In this document: positions 48,992 to 58,043 of the stretch, piece after piece | How positions within the stretch are numbered: the first letter of the stretch is position 1 | How the letters are laid out: every line of letters begins with the position of its first letter | From: Nocardioides houyundeii | Lineage (GTDB): Bacteria > Actinomycetota > Actinomycetes > Propionibacteriales > Nocardioidaceae | Assembly (NCBI RefSeq): GCF_002865585.1 | Contig: NZ_CP025581.1 | Span: 2,852,001-2,916,000 of the forward strand | Direction: 5' to 3' | DNA: 64,000 nt | Notes under the pieces: generated by a model | Database searches by the model: none | Told to the model about the DNA's origin: nothing | The model's input: the letters and a program-made list of their open reading frames with translations, nothing else | Made by a program: the position numbers and the translations under genes

Positions 48992-49805
48992 TGGGTGCGG
49001 GTCAGGCCCTGTCCGACAAGGGTGCCGTGGTCACCGGGGCCGGCCACGGCATCGGCCGTGCGCTGGCCCGGCGGCTCGCCGCCGAGGGTGCCCGGCTGGT
49101 CGTCAACGACCTGGACGCCGACGCGTGCCGGGCCGTGGCCGAGGAGCTCGGCGCCACCGCGGTGCCAGGCGACTGCGCGACCGCCGAGGGCGTGGCCCAC
49201 CTGGTCTCGACGGCCACCGACGCCCTGGGGCGCATCGACGTGTTCCTGGCCAACGCCGGCATCGACGCCGCGCACCAGACCGGTGTCGACAGCCTGCAGG
49301 CCCCCGACGAGGTGTGGGACCGGATGCTCCAGGTCAACACCATGGCCCACGTCCGGGCAGCCCGGGCGCTGGTCCCGGGATGGCTGTCCGACGGTCAGGG
49401 CGGACGCTTCGTGGTCACCGCCTCGGCCGCCGGGCTGCTCACCATGCTCGGCAGCGCGCCGTACTCGGTGACCAAGCACGCCGCGGTCGGCTTCGCGGAG
49501 TGGCTCTCGGCCACCTACGGCCACCGCGGCATCACCGTGCAGGCGATCTGTCCGCAGGGAGTGCAGACCCGGATGCTGGAGCAGTCGGGGCCGCTGAAGG
49601 ACCTGCTCTCCCGCGACGAGGCGCTGCCCCCGAGGCGGTGGCCCAGACCTGGGTGGACTCGCTGGACGACGACCGGTTCCTGGTGCTGCCGCACCCCGAG
49701 GTGGGCGACTACTACGCCGCCCGGGCCACCCAGAACGAGCGCTGGCTGGCCGGGATGCGCAAGCTCCAGGTCGCGCTGGACCGAGCGACGGGAGCGACCG
49801 CATGA
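48991..49805 (+). pseudogene. Short-chain dehydrogenase/reductase with a frameshift
   Basis: An SDR of about 271 aa: GAGHGIGRALARRLAAEG (cofactor), NAGID, and YSVTKHAAVG (Tyr-x3-Lys). After SRDEAL (about residue 212) the frame turns into Trp/Arg/Thr-rich nonsense, while the +1 frame continues sensibly (EAVAQTWVDSLDDDRFLVLPHPEV...) to a stop at 49803-49805 that overlaps the next gene's ATG as ATGA. One missing C in the run 49627-49631 explains both. Whether the gene is really broken or this is a sequencing error cannot be decided here. Confidence 0.85.
49627..49631 (+). other. Probable single-base deletion (frameshift site) in the second SDR gene
   Basis: A run of five C where six would keep DEALPPEAVAQTW in frame. 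The length 48991-49805 is 815 bases, one short of a multiple of three. Confidence 0.75.
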
Positions 49806-50872
49806 GCGCGAACGACGACCTGCGGCACGACGAGCTCCCCGGCCTGGACCTGGACGCCTTCGCCCGGTGGTACGCCGCCGAGCGCCCGGACCAGCTCTCC
49901 GGCGACCCGGCCGAGGCCCTGACCGGCCGGCTGATCGCCGGTGGCAAGTCCAACCTGACCTACGAGGTCACCGACGGCAGCAACTGGTGGATCGTGCGGC
50001 GACCGCCGCTGGGCCACGTGCAGGCCACGGCCCACGACATGGGCCGCGAGCACACCGTGATGACCGCGCTGGCCGGGACCGGGGTGCCGGTGCCGACGAC
50101 GTACGCCCACTGCGCGGACCCCTCGGTGCTGGGCGCCCCGTTCTACGTAATGGAGCGGGTGGCGGGCACGCCGTACCGCACCGCGGCGGAGCTCGGCGAG
50201 ATCGGTCCCGAGCGCACCGCGCACCTGGCGAGCGCCATGATCGAGGTCCTGGCCACCCTGCACGCGGTGGACCCGGCCGAGGTCGGACTGAGCGAGTTCG
50301 GCCGTCCCGAGGGGTTCCTGGCCCGTCAGGTACGCCGCTGGGGCAAGCAGCTGGCCGGGTCGGCCACCCGGGAGCTCCCGGACGCCGACCGGCTGCTGGC
50401 GCACCTGGCCGGCAACGTGCCGCCCGAGGGTCCTCCCGGGATCGTGCACGGGGACTACCGCCTCGACAACCTGCTCTCGGTGGCCGAGGACGACCAGCCC
50501 GTCAAGGCGGTCGTCGACTGGGAGATGGCCACCCTGGGCGACCCGCTGACCGACCTGGCGCTGCTGCTGGTCTACGACAACCTCCCGCGGCTGATCGGCG
50601 GCCTCTCGCTGGCCGACGCCAGCACCGCTCCGGGCTACCCGAGCGCCGAGGAGCAGCTCGCGGCGTACGTCGCGGCGGGCGGGCGCGAGAGCGCCGGGGC
50701 GGGCGGCGACATGGGCTTCCACCTGGGACTGGCCCACCTGAAGCTGGCGGTGATCCTCGAGGGAATCCACCACCGGCACCTCGAGGGCCAGACCGTCGGC
50801 GGTGGCTTCGAGGCCATCGGCGACGCCGTCGAGCCCCTGCTGGCAGCCGGACTGGCTGCCGCCACCTCTTGA
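49802..50872 (+). CDS. APH-family kinase associated with acyl-CoA dehydrogenase (ACAD10/11-like)
   Basis: Aminoglycoside-phosphotransferase-fold kinase of 356 aa. Kinase features are an N-terminal Gly-rich segment (AGGKSNLTYEV), the catalytic loop HGDYRLDN and the metal-binding DWEMATLGDP. In animals this domain is fused to an acyl-CoA dehydrogenase in ACAD10/ACAD11, where it phosphorylates 4-hydroxyacyl-CoA; here a dehydrogenase gene follows 23 bases downstream. Phosphorylation of a hydroxyacyl-CoA rather than an antibiotic is therefore the better inference. Confidence 0.9.
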   Translation: MSANDDLRHDELPGLDLDAFARWYAAERPDQLSGDPAEALTGRLIAGGKSNLTYEVTDGSNWWIVRRPPLGHVQATAHDMGREHTVMTALAGTGVPVPTTYAHCADPSVLGAPFYVMERVAGTPYRTAAELGEIGPERTAHLASAMIEVLATLHAVDPAEVGLSEFGRPEGFLARQVRRWGKQLAGSATRELPDADRLLAHLAGNVPPEGPPGIVHGDYRLDNLLSVAEDDQPVKAVVDWEMATLGDPLTDLALLLVYDNLPRLIGGLSLADASTAPGYPSAEEQLAAYVAAGGRESAGAGGDMGFHLGLAHLKLAVILEGIHHRHLEGQTVGGGFEAIGDAVEPLLAAGLAAATS

Positions 50873-50895
50873 GCCATCCCCCAGAAAGGGCTGAC

Positions 50896-52131
50896 ATGGA
50901 CTTCACCTTCGACGACCGCACCCAGGAGCTCCAGGCCGAGCTGCTCACCTTCATGGACTCCCACGTCCACCCGGCCGAGCACCGGTTCGAGACCGAGCTG
51001 GCAGGGCTGGCGGACCCGTTCGCCTGGACCCAGGCACCGGTCCTGGGCGAGCTGCGCACCGAGGCCCGCCGTCGCGGCCTGTGGAACCTCTTCCTCCCCG
51101 TCTCCGCCGACGAGCACGGTCGCGGCGGCGGTCTGACCAACCTGCAGTACGCCCCGCTGGCCGAGATCAGCGGTCGCAGCGGCCACCTGGCTCCGGCGGC
51201 GATGAACTGCGCCGCACCGGACACCGGCAACATGGAGGTGCTGCACATGTTCGGCACGCCTGCGCAGCAGGAGCGCTGGCTCGAGCCGCTGCTGGACGGC
51301 CGGATCCGCTCGGCGTTCGCGATGACCGAGCCGGACGTGGCCTCCTCGGACGCGACCAACATCGAGTGCTCGATCGTGCGCGACGGCGAGGACTACGTGA
51401 TCAACGGGCGCAAGTGGTGGATCACCGGGGCGATGAACCCCGAGTGCGAGATCTTCATCGTGATGGGCAAGACCGACCCCGAGGCCTCGCGGCACCGGCA
51501 GCAGTCCATGGTGCTGGTCCCCCGCGACACCCCGGGCCTGGAGGTCGTGCGGCCGATGCACGTGCTGGGTTTCGACGACCACGAGCACGGTGGCCACGCC
51601 GAGCTGCGGTTCACCGACGTCCGGGTGCCGGTGACCAACCTGATCGGCGAGGAGGGCGCGGGCTTCGCGATCGCCCAGGCTCGCCTCGGCCCGGGCCGGA
51701 TCCACCACTGCATGCGCTCGATCGGCGTCGCCGAGCGGGCCATCGAGCTGATGTGCCAGCGCGCGGAGTCGCGCGTCGCCTTCGGACGGGCGCTGTCGCA
51801 GCAGGGTGTGATCCGCGAGTGGATCGCGGAGTCCCGGGTGGCGGTGGAGCAGCTGCGGCTGCTGGTGCTCAAGACCGCGTGGCTGATGGACACCGTCGGC
51901 AACCGCGGCGCGCACACCGAGATCCAGGCGATCAAGATCGCCACCCCCAAGGTGGTCCAGGAGATCCTGGACCGCGCGATGCAGGTGCATGGCGCCGGCG
52001 GGCTGTCGCAGGACTTCCCGCTCGCGGCGTCGTTCGCCGGGATCCGCACCCTGCGCTTCGCCGACGGTCCGGACGAGGTGCACAAGAACTCGCTGGCCAA
52101 GGCCGAGATGGCCCGCCAGGCGAAGGGCTGA
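50896..52131 (+). CDS. Acyl-CoA dehydrogenase, ACAD10/11-like
   Basis: 411 aa, longer than the four-domain norm and matching the dehydrogenase part of ACAD10/11. AFAMTEPDVASSDATNIE is the FAD-binding loop, YVINGRKWWITGAM the beta domain, and the C-terminus ends GGLSQDFPLAASFAGIRTLRFADGPDEVH. The motif R-x-ADGPDEVH replaces the YEGTSQIQ box, as in this subgroup. Preceded by the APH-like kinase and followed three bases later by another dehydrogenase gene. A GAAAGGG ribosome-binding site is present. Confidence 0.93.
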   Translation: MDFTFDDRTQELQAELLTFMDSHVHPAEHRFETELAGLADPFAWTQAPVLGELRTEARRRGLWNLFLPVSADEHGRGGGLTNLQYAPLAEISGRSGHLAPAAMNCAAPDTGNMEVLHMFGTPAQQERWLEPLLDGRIRSAFAMTEPDVASSDATNIECSIVRDGEDYVINGRKWWITGAMNPECEIFIVMGKTDPEASRHRQQSMVLVPRDTPGLEVVRPMHVLGFDDHEHGGHAELRFTDVRVPVTNLIGEEGAGFAIAQARLGPGRIHHCMRSIGVAERAIELMCQRAESRVAFGRALSQQGVIREWIAESRVAVEQLRLLVLKTAWLMDTVGNRGAHTEIQAIKIATPKVVQEILDRAMQVHGAGGLSQDFPLAASFAGIRTLRFADGPDEVHKNSLAKAEMARQAKG

Positions 52132-52134
52132 GCC

Positions 52135-53286
52135 GTGGACCTGTCGCTGACCTCCGAGCAGGAGTCCTTCCGCGCGCTGGCTCGGGAGTTCCTCGACCGC
52201 GAGGCGGTCCCGCACCGGACCCGTTGGGACCGCGAGGAGTCCGTCGACCTGGAGATCGTGGGCAAGATGGGCGAGCTCGGGTTCTTCGGACTGACCATCC
52301 CCACCGAGTACGGCGGCCTGGGTGGCGACTACCTCACCTACACCCTGGCGATGGAGGAGCTGGGCCGCGCCGACTCGGCGCTGCGCGGCATCGTCTCGGT
52401 CTCCAACGGTCTGGTCGGCAAGTCCATCCTCGGGTTCGGGACCGAGGAGCAGAAGCAGCGGTGGCTGCCGGGGATCGCGGCCGGCACCCTGCTCGGCTGC
52501 TTCGGCCTCACCGAGCCCGACACCGGCTCGGATGCCGGCAACCTGACCTCCCGCGCGCGCCGTGACGGCACCGACTGGGTGATCGAGGGGCAGAAGCTCT
52601 TCATCACCAACGGCACCTGGGCCGACGTCGCGCTGGTCTTCGCCCGCACCGGCGGCCCCGGCCCCAAGGGGGTGAGCGCCTTCCTGGTGCCCACCGACTC
52701 CCCCGGCTTCGAGGCCCGCGAGATCAAGGGCAAGCTCGGGCTGCGCGGCCAGGCCACCGCCGAGCTCTTCCTCTCCGAGGTCCGGGTCCCGGCCGACGCC
52801 CTCCTCGGTGAGGAGGGGCAGGGGTTCAAGATCGCGATGACCACCCTGGACAAGGGCCGGGTCTCGGTCGCCGCGGGCTGCGTCGGCATCGTGGCGGGCT
52901 GCCTGCAGATCTCCGTCGACTACGCCCGCCAGCGCACCCAGTTCGGGCGGCCGATCGCCGGCTTCCAGCTGGTCCAGGACATGATCGCCGACATCTCGCT
53001 GGACGCCGACGCCGCGCGGCTGCTGGTGTGGCGCTGCGCGGACCTGATCGACCGGGGCGAGCCGTTCTCGGTGGCCGCCTCCAAGGCCAAGCTCTTCGCC
53101 TCCGAGGCCGCCGTGCGGGCGGCCAACAACGCCATCCAGGTGCACGGCGGCTCGGGCTACGTCGATGAGTACGGCGCCGAGAAGTATCTGCGCGACGCCC
53201 GTGTGATGACGCTGTACGAAGGGACCAGCCAGATCCAGAAGCTGCTCATCGGCCGGGCGGAGACCGGCATCAGCGCCTTCGTCTGA
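52135..53286 (+). CDS. Acyl-CoA dehydrogenase (short/branched-chain type)
   Basis: 383 aa with a complete canonical set: CFGLTEPDTGSDAGNLTS, IEGQKLFITNGTWADV, RTQFGRPIAGFQLVQ, the VHGGSGYVDEYG box and the catalytic-Glu box LYEGTSQIQ. It resembles butyryl/isovaleryl-type enzymes. GTG start three bases after the stop of the preceding dehydrogenase, so tightly co-translated. Chain-length preference is not readable by eye. Confidence 0.94.
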   Translation: MDLSLTSEQESFRALAREFLDREAVPHRTRWDREESVDLEIVGKMGELGFFGLTIPTEYGGLGGDYLTYTLAMEELGRADSALRGIVSVSNGLVGKSILGFGTEEQKQRWLPGIAAGTLLGCFGLTEPDTGSDAGNLTSRARRDGTDWVIEGQKLFITNGTWADVALVFARTGGPGPKGVSAFLVPTDSPGFEAREIKGKLGLRGQATAELFLSEVRVPADALLGEEGQGFKIAMTTLDKGRVSVAAGCVGIVAGCLQISVDYARQRTQFGRPIAGFQLVQDMIADISLDADAARLLVWRCADLIDRGEPFSVAASKAKLFASEAAVRAANNAIQVHGGSGYVDEYGAEKYLRDARVMTLYEGTSQIQKLLIGRAETGISAFV

Positions 53287-53290
53287 CCCC

Positions 53291-53312
53291 AGCCACTGCC
53301 CAGCCACTGCCC
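53291..53312 (+). repeat. 11-bp tandem duplication
   Basis: Two exact copies of AGCCACTGCCC directly after the dehydrogenase stop, in the short spacer before the esterase gene. No function is suggested. Confidence 0.7.
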
Positions 53313-53338
53313 AGCCGCCACCGATCCCAGGAGTGACC

Positions 53339-54304
53339 ATGCCCGAGCTCGATCCCCGTCTCGACCCGCAGATCGGCGCCCTGCTCGGCCTGCTCTCCGC
53401 TCCGGGCAGCAAGGGCATGCATGAGGGCACGCCCACCGAGGCCCGGCGGATGTTCCGGACGCTCACCGTCGACCTGCGCGACCCGGCCGCCGTACCGGAG
53501 GTGGCCGCGGTGGAGGAGCTGACGGTCCCCGGCGGCGACGGGGAGCTCCCGGCCCGGCTCTATCGACCGCGCGCCGGGTCCGACCCGCTGCCGACCGCCC
53601 TGTTCTTCCACGGCGGTGGCTGGGTGGTCGGTGACCTGGACACCCACGACCTGACCTGCCGGACGCTGGCGCTGGAGTGCGACGCAGTGGTGGTCTCCCT
53701 CGACTACCGACTGGCCCCCGAGCACCCCTTCCCCGCCGCCGTGGACGACGCGCTCGCGGCGACCCGCTGGGCTGCGGAGCACCTGGCCGAGCTCGGCGGC
53801 AACGAGGTGCTGGCGGTGGCCGGCGACAGCGCCGGCGGCAACCTGGCCGCGGTGACGGCCCAGGTGCTGCGCGACGAAGGGATCGCCCTCGGCGGGCAGC
53901 TGCTGCTCTACCCCGGCGTCGACATGCTGGCCGAGCTGCCGTCGCGCACCGAGAACGCCGAGGGCTACTTCCTCGACCTGCCCACCATGACCTGGTTCGC
54001 CCTGCACTACCTGGGCGACCACCGGGATCCGGCCGATCCGCGACTCTCCCCCCTGCGCGGCGACGTGACCGGCGTGGCGCCGGCGGTCGTCGTGGTGGCC
54101 CAGTTCGACCCGCTGCGCGACGAGGGCACGGCGTACGCCGCGGCGCTCGCCGGCGCCGGGGTGCCGGTCCTGGTCGAGGAGTTCGACGGCCTGATCCACG
54201 GGTTCGTCGACATGGGTCGACACTCGGCCGCCGCGCAGAGTGCGGTGGAGCGGACGTGTGCGCTCTTCCGGTCGGTGCTGCACCCGGAGACGGACGGCGC
54301 CTGA
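53339..54304 (+). CDS. HSL-type alpha/beta hydrolase (esterase/lipase)
   Basis: 321 aa of the hormone-sensitive lipase family. Oxyanion motif FFHGGGWVVGD, nucleophile elbow GDSAGGNLAA, acid and base near FDPLRDEG and GLIHGFVDM. The ATG at 53339 is six bases after AGGAG, better than the in-frame GTG at 53333. Last gene of the acyl-CoA operon; it may release the acids that the dehydrogenases then process after CoA activation. Confidence 0.92.
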   Translation: MPELDPRLDPQIGALLGLLSAPGSKGMHEGTPTEARRMFRTLTVDLRDPAAVPEVAAVEELTVPGGDGELPARLYRPRAGSDPLPTALFFHGGGWVVGDLDTHDLTCRTLALECDAVVVSLDYRLAPEHPFPAAVDDALAATRWAAEHLAELGGNEVLAVAGDSAGGNLAAVTAQVLRDEGIALGGQLLLYPGVDMLAELPSRTENAEGYFLDLPTMTWFALHYLGDHRDPADPRLSPLRGDVTGVAPAVVVVAQFDPLRDEGTAYAAALAGAGVPVLVEEFDGLIHGFVDMGRHSAAAQSAVERTCALFRSVLHPETDGA

Positions 54305-54375
54305 CGTCCGAGTCAGGTTGTCGATGACCTAGGTGCCCTGATCGGCGTCCTGGAACCCCGGCATAGGGTCACCGA

Positions 54376-55590
54376 GTGACTCGACCCGTGCCGCCACGCT
54401 TCGCGGTGAGCGGCACCGTGGCACTGCTCGCCGTCGTCCTCGTCTCGATCAACCTCCGTCCGGGCGCGTCGGCGATCGGTCCGGTCCTCGAGGAGGTCCG
54501 GACCAGCCTGGGAATGGGCGGCGGCCTCGCCGGCCTGCTGACCGGTCTGCCCGGCCTGTGCTTCGCGCTCGCGGGCGCCACGGCGGTCCGCTTCGCACGC
54601 CGGGTCGGCACCACGGGAGGCATCGCCATCGGTCTGGTGGCTGCTGCCGTCGGGCTGCTCCTGCGCGCCACCACCGACTCGGCGGCGGTCTTCCTGGTGC
54701 TCAGCACCCTGGCACTGGCGGGGATGGCTCTCGGCAACGTGCTGGTCCCTGCGTGGATCAAGCGCTACGGCGGCACCCGCCAGGTCCGTCTCGCCACCGT
54801 CTACGGCACCGGCCTCGTCGTCGGGGGTTCTCTCGGCTCACTCCTCGCCGCTCCTATGTCCACCGCGCTGGGCGGGGTCGACCTGGCGCTCGGCGCCTGG
54901 GGTCTGCTGCTGCTCCCGGCCCTGGCACTCTGGGGCTGGTTGGCGTTCCACGAGCGCCGCAACCCCGCCGAGCGCCTCGACGACGGGTTGGCCCCCAGCG
55001 GCCGGGTGCGGAGCTCGCCGACTGCGGTCGCGATGGCCGCGCTCTTCGGCATCCAGTCGATGCACGCCTATGTCCAGCTGGGCTGGCTCCCGCAGGTCTA
55101 CCGCGACGCCGGGCTGTCGCCGAACTACGCCGGGACGCTCCAAGCGCTGCTCGCTGCGACCGGCATCGTCGGCAGCCTCGCGATGCCGACGCTGATCATC
55201 CGGGCACGCACCCTCTCGCCGTACGTCGTCTCCTTCGGCGTCCTGCTGGCCGCCGGCTACCTCGGTCTCCTGCGCGCGCCGGCGACCGTGCCGTGGCTGT
55301 GGGCGCTGATGCTGGGCGTGGCCGGCTTCGCCTTCCCGCTGGCCATCGCGCTGCTGCCAGCACGGACCCGACACCCCGAGGTCACGGCACAGCTCTCCGG
55401 CTTCGTGCAGCCCGTCGGCTACCTCGCCGCCGCGGCAGGACCGGTCCTGGTCGGTCTGCTCCACGAAGCGACCGGTGGCTGGACCCTGGTCCTCGTGCTC
55501 CTCGCGGCCACCGCGGTGCCGTTCACCTGGGCAGGGCTACGGGCCTGCCGGCCCGTCATCGTGGACGACGAGCTCGTCGCCAAGACGTAG
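54376..55590 (+). CDS. MFS transporter, CynX/NimT-like
   Basis: 404 aa with about twelve predicted membrane segments. SINLRPGASAIGPVLEEVRTSLG at the N-terminus is the hallmark of the cyanate/2-nitroimidazole transporter (CynX/NimT) branch of the MFS. GTG start with weak upstream signals. It stands alone between the esterase and a convergent EEP-family gene; the substrate is unknown. Confidence 0.88.
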   Translation: MTRPVPPRFAVSGTVALLAVVLVSINLRPGASAIGPVLEEVRTSLGMGGGLAGLLTGLPGLCFALAGATAVRFARRVGTTGGIAIGLVAAAVGLLLRATTDSAAVFLVLSTLALAGMALGNVLVPAWIKRYGGTRQVRLATVYGTGLVVGGSLGSLLAAPMSTALGGVDLALGAWGLLLLPALALWGWLAFHERRNPAERLDDGLAPSGRVRSSPTAVAMAALFGIQSMHAYVQLGWLPQVYRDAGLSPNYAGTLQALLAATGIVGSLAMPTLIIRARTLSPYVVSFGVLLAAGYLGLLRAPATVPWLWALMLGVAGFAFPLAIALLPARTRHPEVTAQLSGFVQPVGYLAAAAGPVLVGLLHEATGGWTLVLVLLAATAVPFTWAGLRACRPVIVDDELVAKT

Positions 55591-55605
55591 GAACCCGAGC
55601 ACACC

Positions 55606-56373
55606 TCACCCGTCCAGCACCAGCTCGGCCCGCAGTCCCAGGTGGTCGCTGCGCCCCACGGTCCGCGCCTGGCCGTCGATGAGCCGCGCGCCCGTTCCGC
55701 CGGCGTCCAGGAGCACGTGGTCGAGCTGGACCACCGGGCGCGACGCCGGATAGGTGGCGGCGCTGACCCCGGGCGTCCACCCGGTCAGCCGTGCCGGGAG
55801 GCGCCCGGGGAGGTTGAGGTCGCCGAGCAGCACCAGCGGCCGCGGCAGGTCGGCGGCCCACGCCACCAGCTCGCGCAGCTGCACCGCCGCTCGCAGGGGC
55901 GCGAAGGAGAGGTGCGTGGCGACCACGGTGACCGCGCCGCCGGGGGTCACGACCTCCGCGGCCAGCGCCGCCCGCTGCTCGTCAGGCACCGGCACCACGA
56001 AGCGGGCCGGCGCCATCCGCAGCTCGTGCCAGTTCCGGACGGCGTACCTGCTGAGCAGCGCGATCCCGTACGACGGCTCGTGCGGCAGGGTCGCGGGCGC
56101 CGGGCGCATGGTGGTGCTGCGCCCCGGCGTCCCGTGCACCGCGGCGGCGAACCGCGACGACCAGGCGGGCCCGGTGCCGGCGCAGGCCGCCGCGATCTCG
56201 GCCGTCTGGTCGGCGCTGCCGGACCTGGGCAGCAGGTGGTCGACCTCCTGGACCGCCAGCACGTCGACGTCCAGCGAGGCGGCCGACGCCGCCCAGCCGG
56301 GCAGGTCACGGGCGCTGCCGAGGCCGGTCCGTCCCGAGGCCGCGTTGGCGGTGGCCACCCGCAGGTCAGTCAA
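55606..56373 (-). CDS. Endonuclease/exonuclease/phosphatase (EEP) family protein
   Basis: 255-aa metal-dependent phosphohydrolase. Family residues are in LAVQEVDHLL (metal-binding Glu), ATHLSF, GDLNLPG and SDHLGLRAEL (catalytic Asp-His). No signal peptide is seen, so it is cytoplasmic by prediction. Its start overlaps the stop of the upstream ABC-F gene by eight bases. Substrates in this superfamily range from DNA to lipids; none is assigned. Confidence 0.88.
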   Translation of the reverse strand: MTDLRVATANAASGRTGLGSARDLPGWAASAASLDVDVLAVQEVDHLLPRSGSADQTAEIAAACAGTGPAWSSRFAAAVHGTPGRSTTMRPAPATLPHEPSYGIALLSRYAVRNWHELRMAPARFVVPVPDEQRAALAAEVVTPGGAVTVVATHLSFAPLRAAVQLRELVAWAADLPRPLVLLGDLNLPGRLPARLTGWTPGVSAATYPASRPVVQLDHVLLDAGGTGARLIDGQARTVGRSDHLGLRAELVLDG

Positions 56374-58003
56374 CCCGGACCTGGCCCTGCTCCACGTGCC
56401 AGCGCTGGTCCAGCCGCACGTTCTCCAGCAGCCGCCGGTCGTGGGAGACCAGCAGCAGGGTGCCGGTGTAGGACTCCAGGGCCTGCTCCAGCTGCTCGAT
56501 GGCCGGGAGGTCGAGGTGGTTGGTGGGCTCGTCGAGCACCAGCAGGTTGACGCCGCGGGCCTGGAGCAGCGCCATCGCGGCGCGGGTCCGCTCCCCCGGC
56601 GAGAGCCGGGCCACCAGGCTCTCGACCTGGTCCGCCTTGAGCCCGAACTTGGCCAGCAGGGTGCGCACCTCTGCCGAGGTCATGCTCGGCACCGCTGCCT
56701 CGAAGGCGTCGGAGAGCGGCACGTCCTCGGGCAGGCCGGTGCGGGACTGGTCGATCTCGCTGACCGCGACGCTGGCCCCCAGGGAGGCCCGTCCGGCCGT
56801 GGGCGGCTCGTGCCCCAGGAGCAGTCGCAGCAGGGTGGTCTTGCCGGCGCCGTTGGGGCCGGTGATCCCGATCCGGTCCCCGGCGCTGACCTGCACCGAC
56901 ACCGGTCCGAGAACGAAGTCACCGCGCTGGGCGGTGGCGCCGTCCAGGGTGGCCACCACGCTGGAGGAGCGCGGCGCGGCGGCGATCTCGAACTGCAGGG
57001 CCCACTCCTTGCGCGGTTCCTCCACCTCGTCCAGCCGGGCGATCCGGCTCTCCATCTGACGAACCTTCTGCGCCTGCTTCTCGCTCGACTCGCTCTGCGC
57101 CTTGCGCCGTATCTTGTCGTTGTCGGGCGCCTTCTTCATCGCGTTGCGCACCCCCTGGGAGCTCCACTCCCGCTGGGTCCGCGCCCGCGACTGCAGGTCC
57201 GACTTCTTGTCCGCGAACTGCTCGTAGGCCTCGCGCGCGTGCCGTCGAGCCACCGCCCGCTCCTCGAGGAAGGCGTCGTAGCCCCCGTCGTACACCGCGA
57301 CCTGGTGCTGGGCCAGGTCCAGCTCCACGACCCGGGTCACGCACCGGGACAGGAACTCCCGGTCGTGGGAGACCAGCACCACCCCGGCGCGCAGCCCGCG
57401 CACGAAGGACTCCAGCCGGGCCAGGCCGTCGAGGTCGAGGTCGTTGGTCGGCTCGTCCAGCAGCACCACGTCGAACCGGCTGAGCAGCAGCGCGGCGAGA
57501 GCCACCCGGGCGGCCTGGCCGCCGGAGAGCGACGTCATCAGCGCCTCGGCGCCGACGTCCAGGCCGAGGTCGGCGAGCGTGCCCGGGATCCGGTCCGCCA
57601 GGTCCGCGGCGCCGCTGGCCAGCCAGTGGTCCAGGGCCGCCGCGTAGGCGTCGTCGGCGCCGGGGGTGTCGGAGCCCAGCAGCTCGGCGGTCGCCTCCAT
57701 CGCCGTGGTGGCCGCCGCCGCGCCGGTACGTCGGGCGAGGTAGTCCCCGACCGTCTCGCCGGGCAACCGCTCGTGCTCCTGGGGCAGCCAACCGACGAAG
57801 GCGTCCGAGGGCGCGGTGGTCACAGTCCCCGCGAGCGGGGCGAGCTGACCGGCCAGCAGAGCCAGGAGGGTGGACTTGCCCGCACCGTTGGCGCCGACCA
57901 CGCCCACCACGTCGCCGGGTGCCACGGTGAGGTCGAGGGACTCGAAGAGGGTGCGGTGTCCATGGCCGCCGGCCAGGTCCTTGGCCACCAGGGTGCCGGT
58001 CAC
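56366..58003 (-). CDS. ABC-F family ATPase (second copy)
   Basis: 545 aa, two soluble ABC domains: Walker A GANGAGKST near residue 37 and GPNGAGKTT near 350, signatures SLSGGQAAR and LSPGERTRA, Walker B VVLLDEPTNDLD and LLVLDEPTNHLD, with a basic coiled-coil linker (around residues 225-300, KKAPDNDKIRRKAQ). It is more similar to Uup/EttA-type or resistance-type ABC-F proteins than to the copy at 43.5 kb. Cotranscribed with the EEP gene. Confidence 0.93.
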   Translation of the reverse strand: MTGTLVAKDLAGGHGHRTLFESLDLTVAPGDVVGVVGANGAGKSTLLALLAGQLAPLAGTVTTAPSDAFVGWLPQEHERLPGETVGDYLARRTGAAAATTAMEATAELLGSDTPGADDAYAAALDHWLASGAADLADRIPGTLADLGLDVGAEALMTSLSGGQAARVALAALLLSRFDVVLLDEPTNDLDLDGLARLESFVRGLRAGVVLVSHDREFLSRCVTRVVELDLAQHQVAVYDGGYDAFLEERAVARRHAREAYEQFADKKSDLQSRARTQREWSSQGVRNAMKKAPDNDKIRRKAQSESSEKQAQKVRQMESRIARLDEVEEPRKEWALQFEIAAAPRSSSVVATLDGATAQRGDFVLGPVSVQVSAGDRIGITGPNGAGKTTLLRLLLGHEPPTAGRASLGASVAVSEIDQSRTGLPEDVPLSDAFEAAVPSMTSAEVRTLLAKFGLKADQVESLVARLSPGERTRAAMALLQARGVNLLVLDEPTNHLDLPAIEQLEQALESYTGTLLLVSHDRRLLENVRLDQRWHVEQGQVRVD

Positions 58004-58043
58004 CGCAGAAGCGTAGTCGACGCCCGCGGTGCCACAGACCCGC

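Noticed and set aside
49802-50872. Aminoglycoside resistance gene
   Set aside because: The APH fold is shared, but the neighbours are acyl-CoA dehydrogenases and the sequence matches the ACAD10/11-associated group.
48082-52131. A single 1349-codon open frame on the plus strand
   Set aside because: Only its last part is a real dehydrogenase (50896-52131). The preceding 900 codons are Arg/Gly/Pro-rich shadow of other genes in a stop-poor GC-rich frame.
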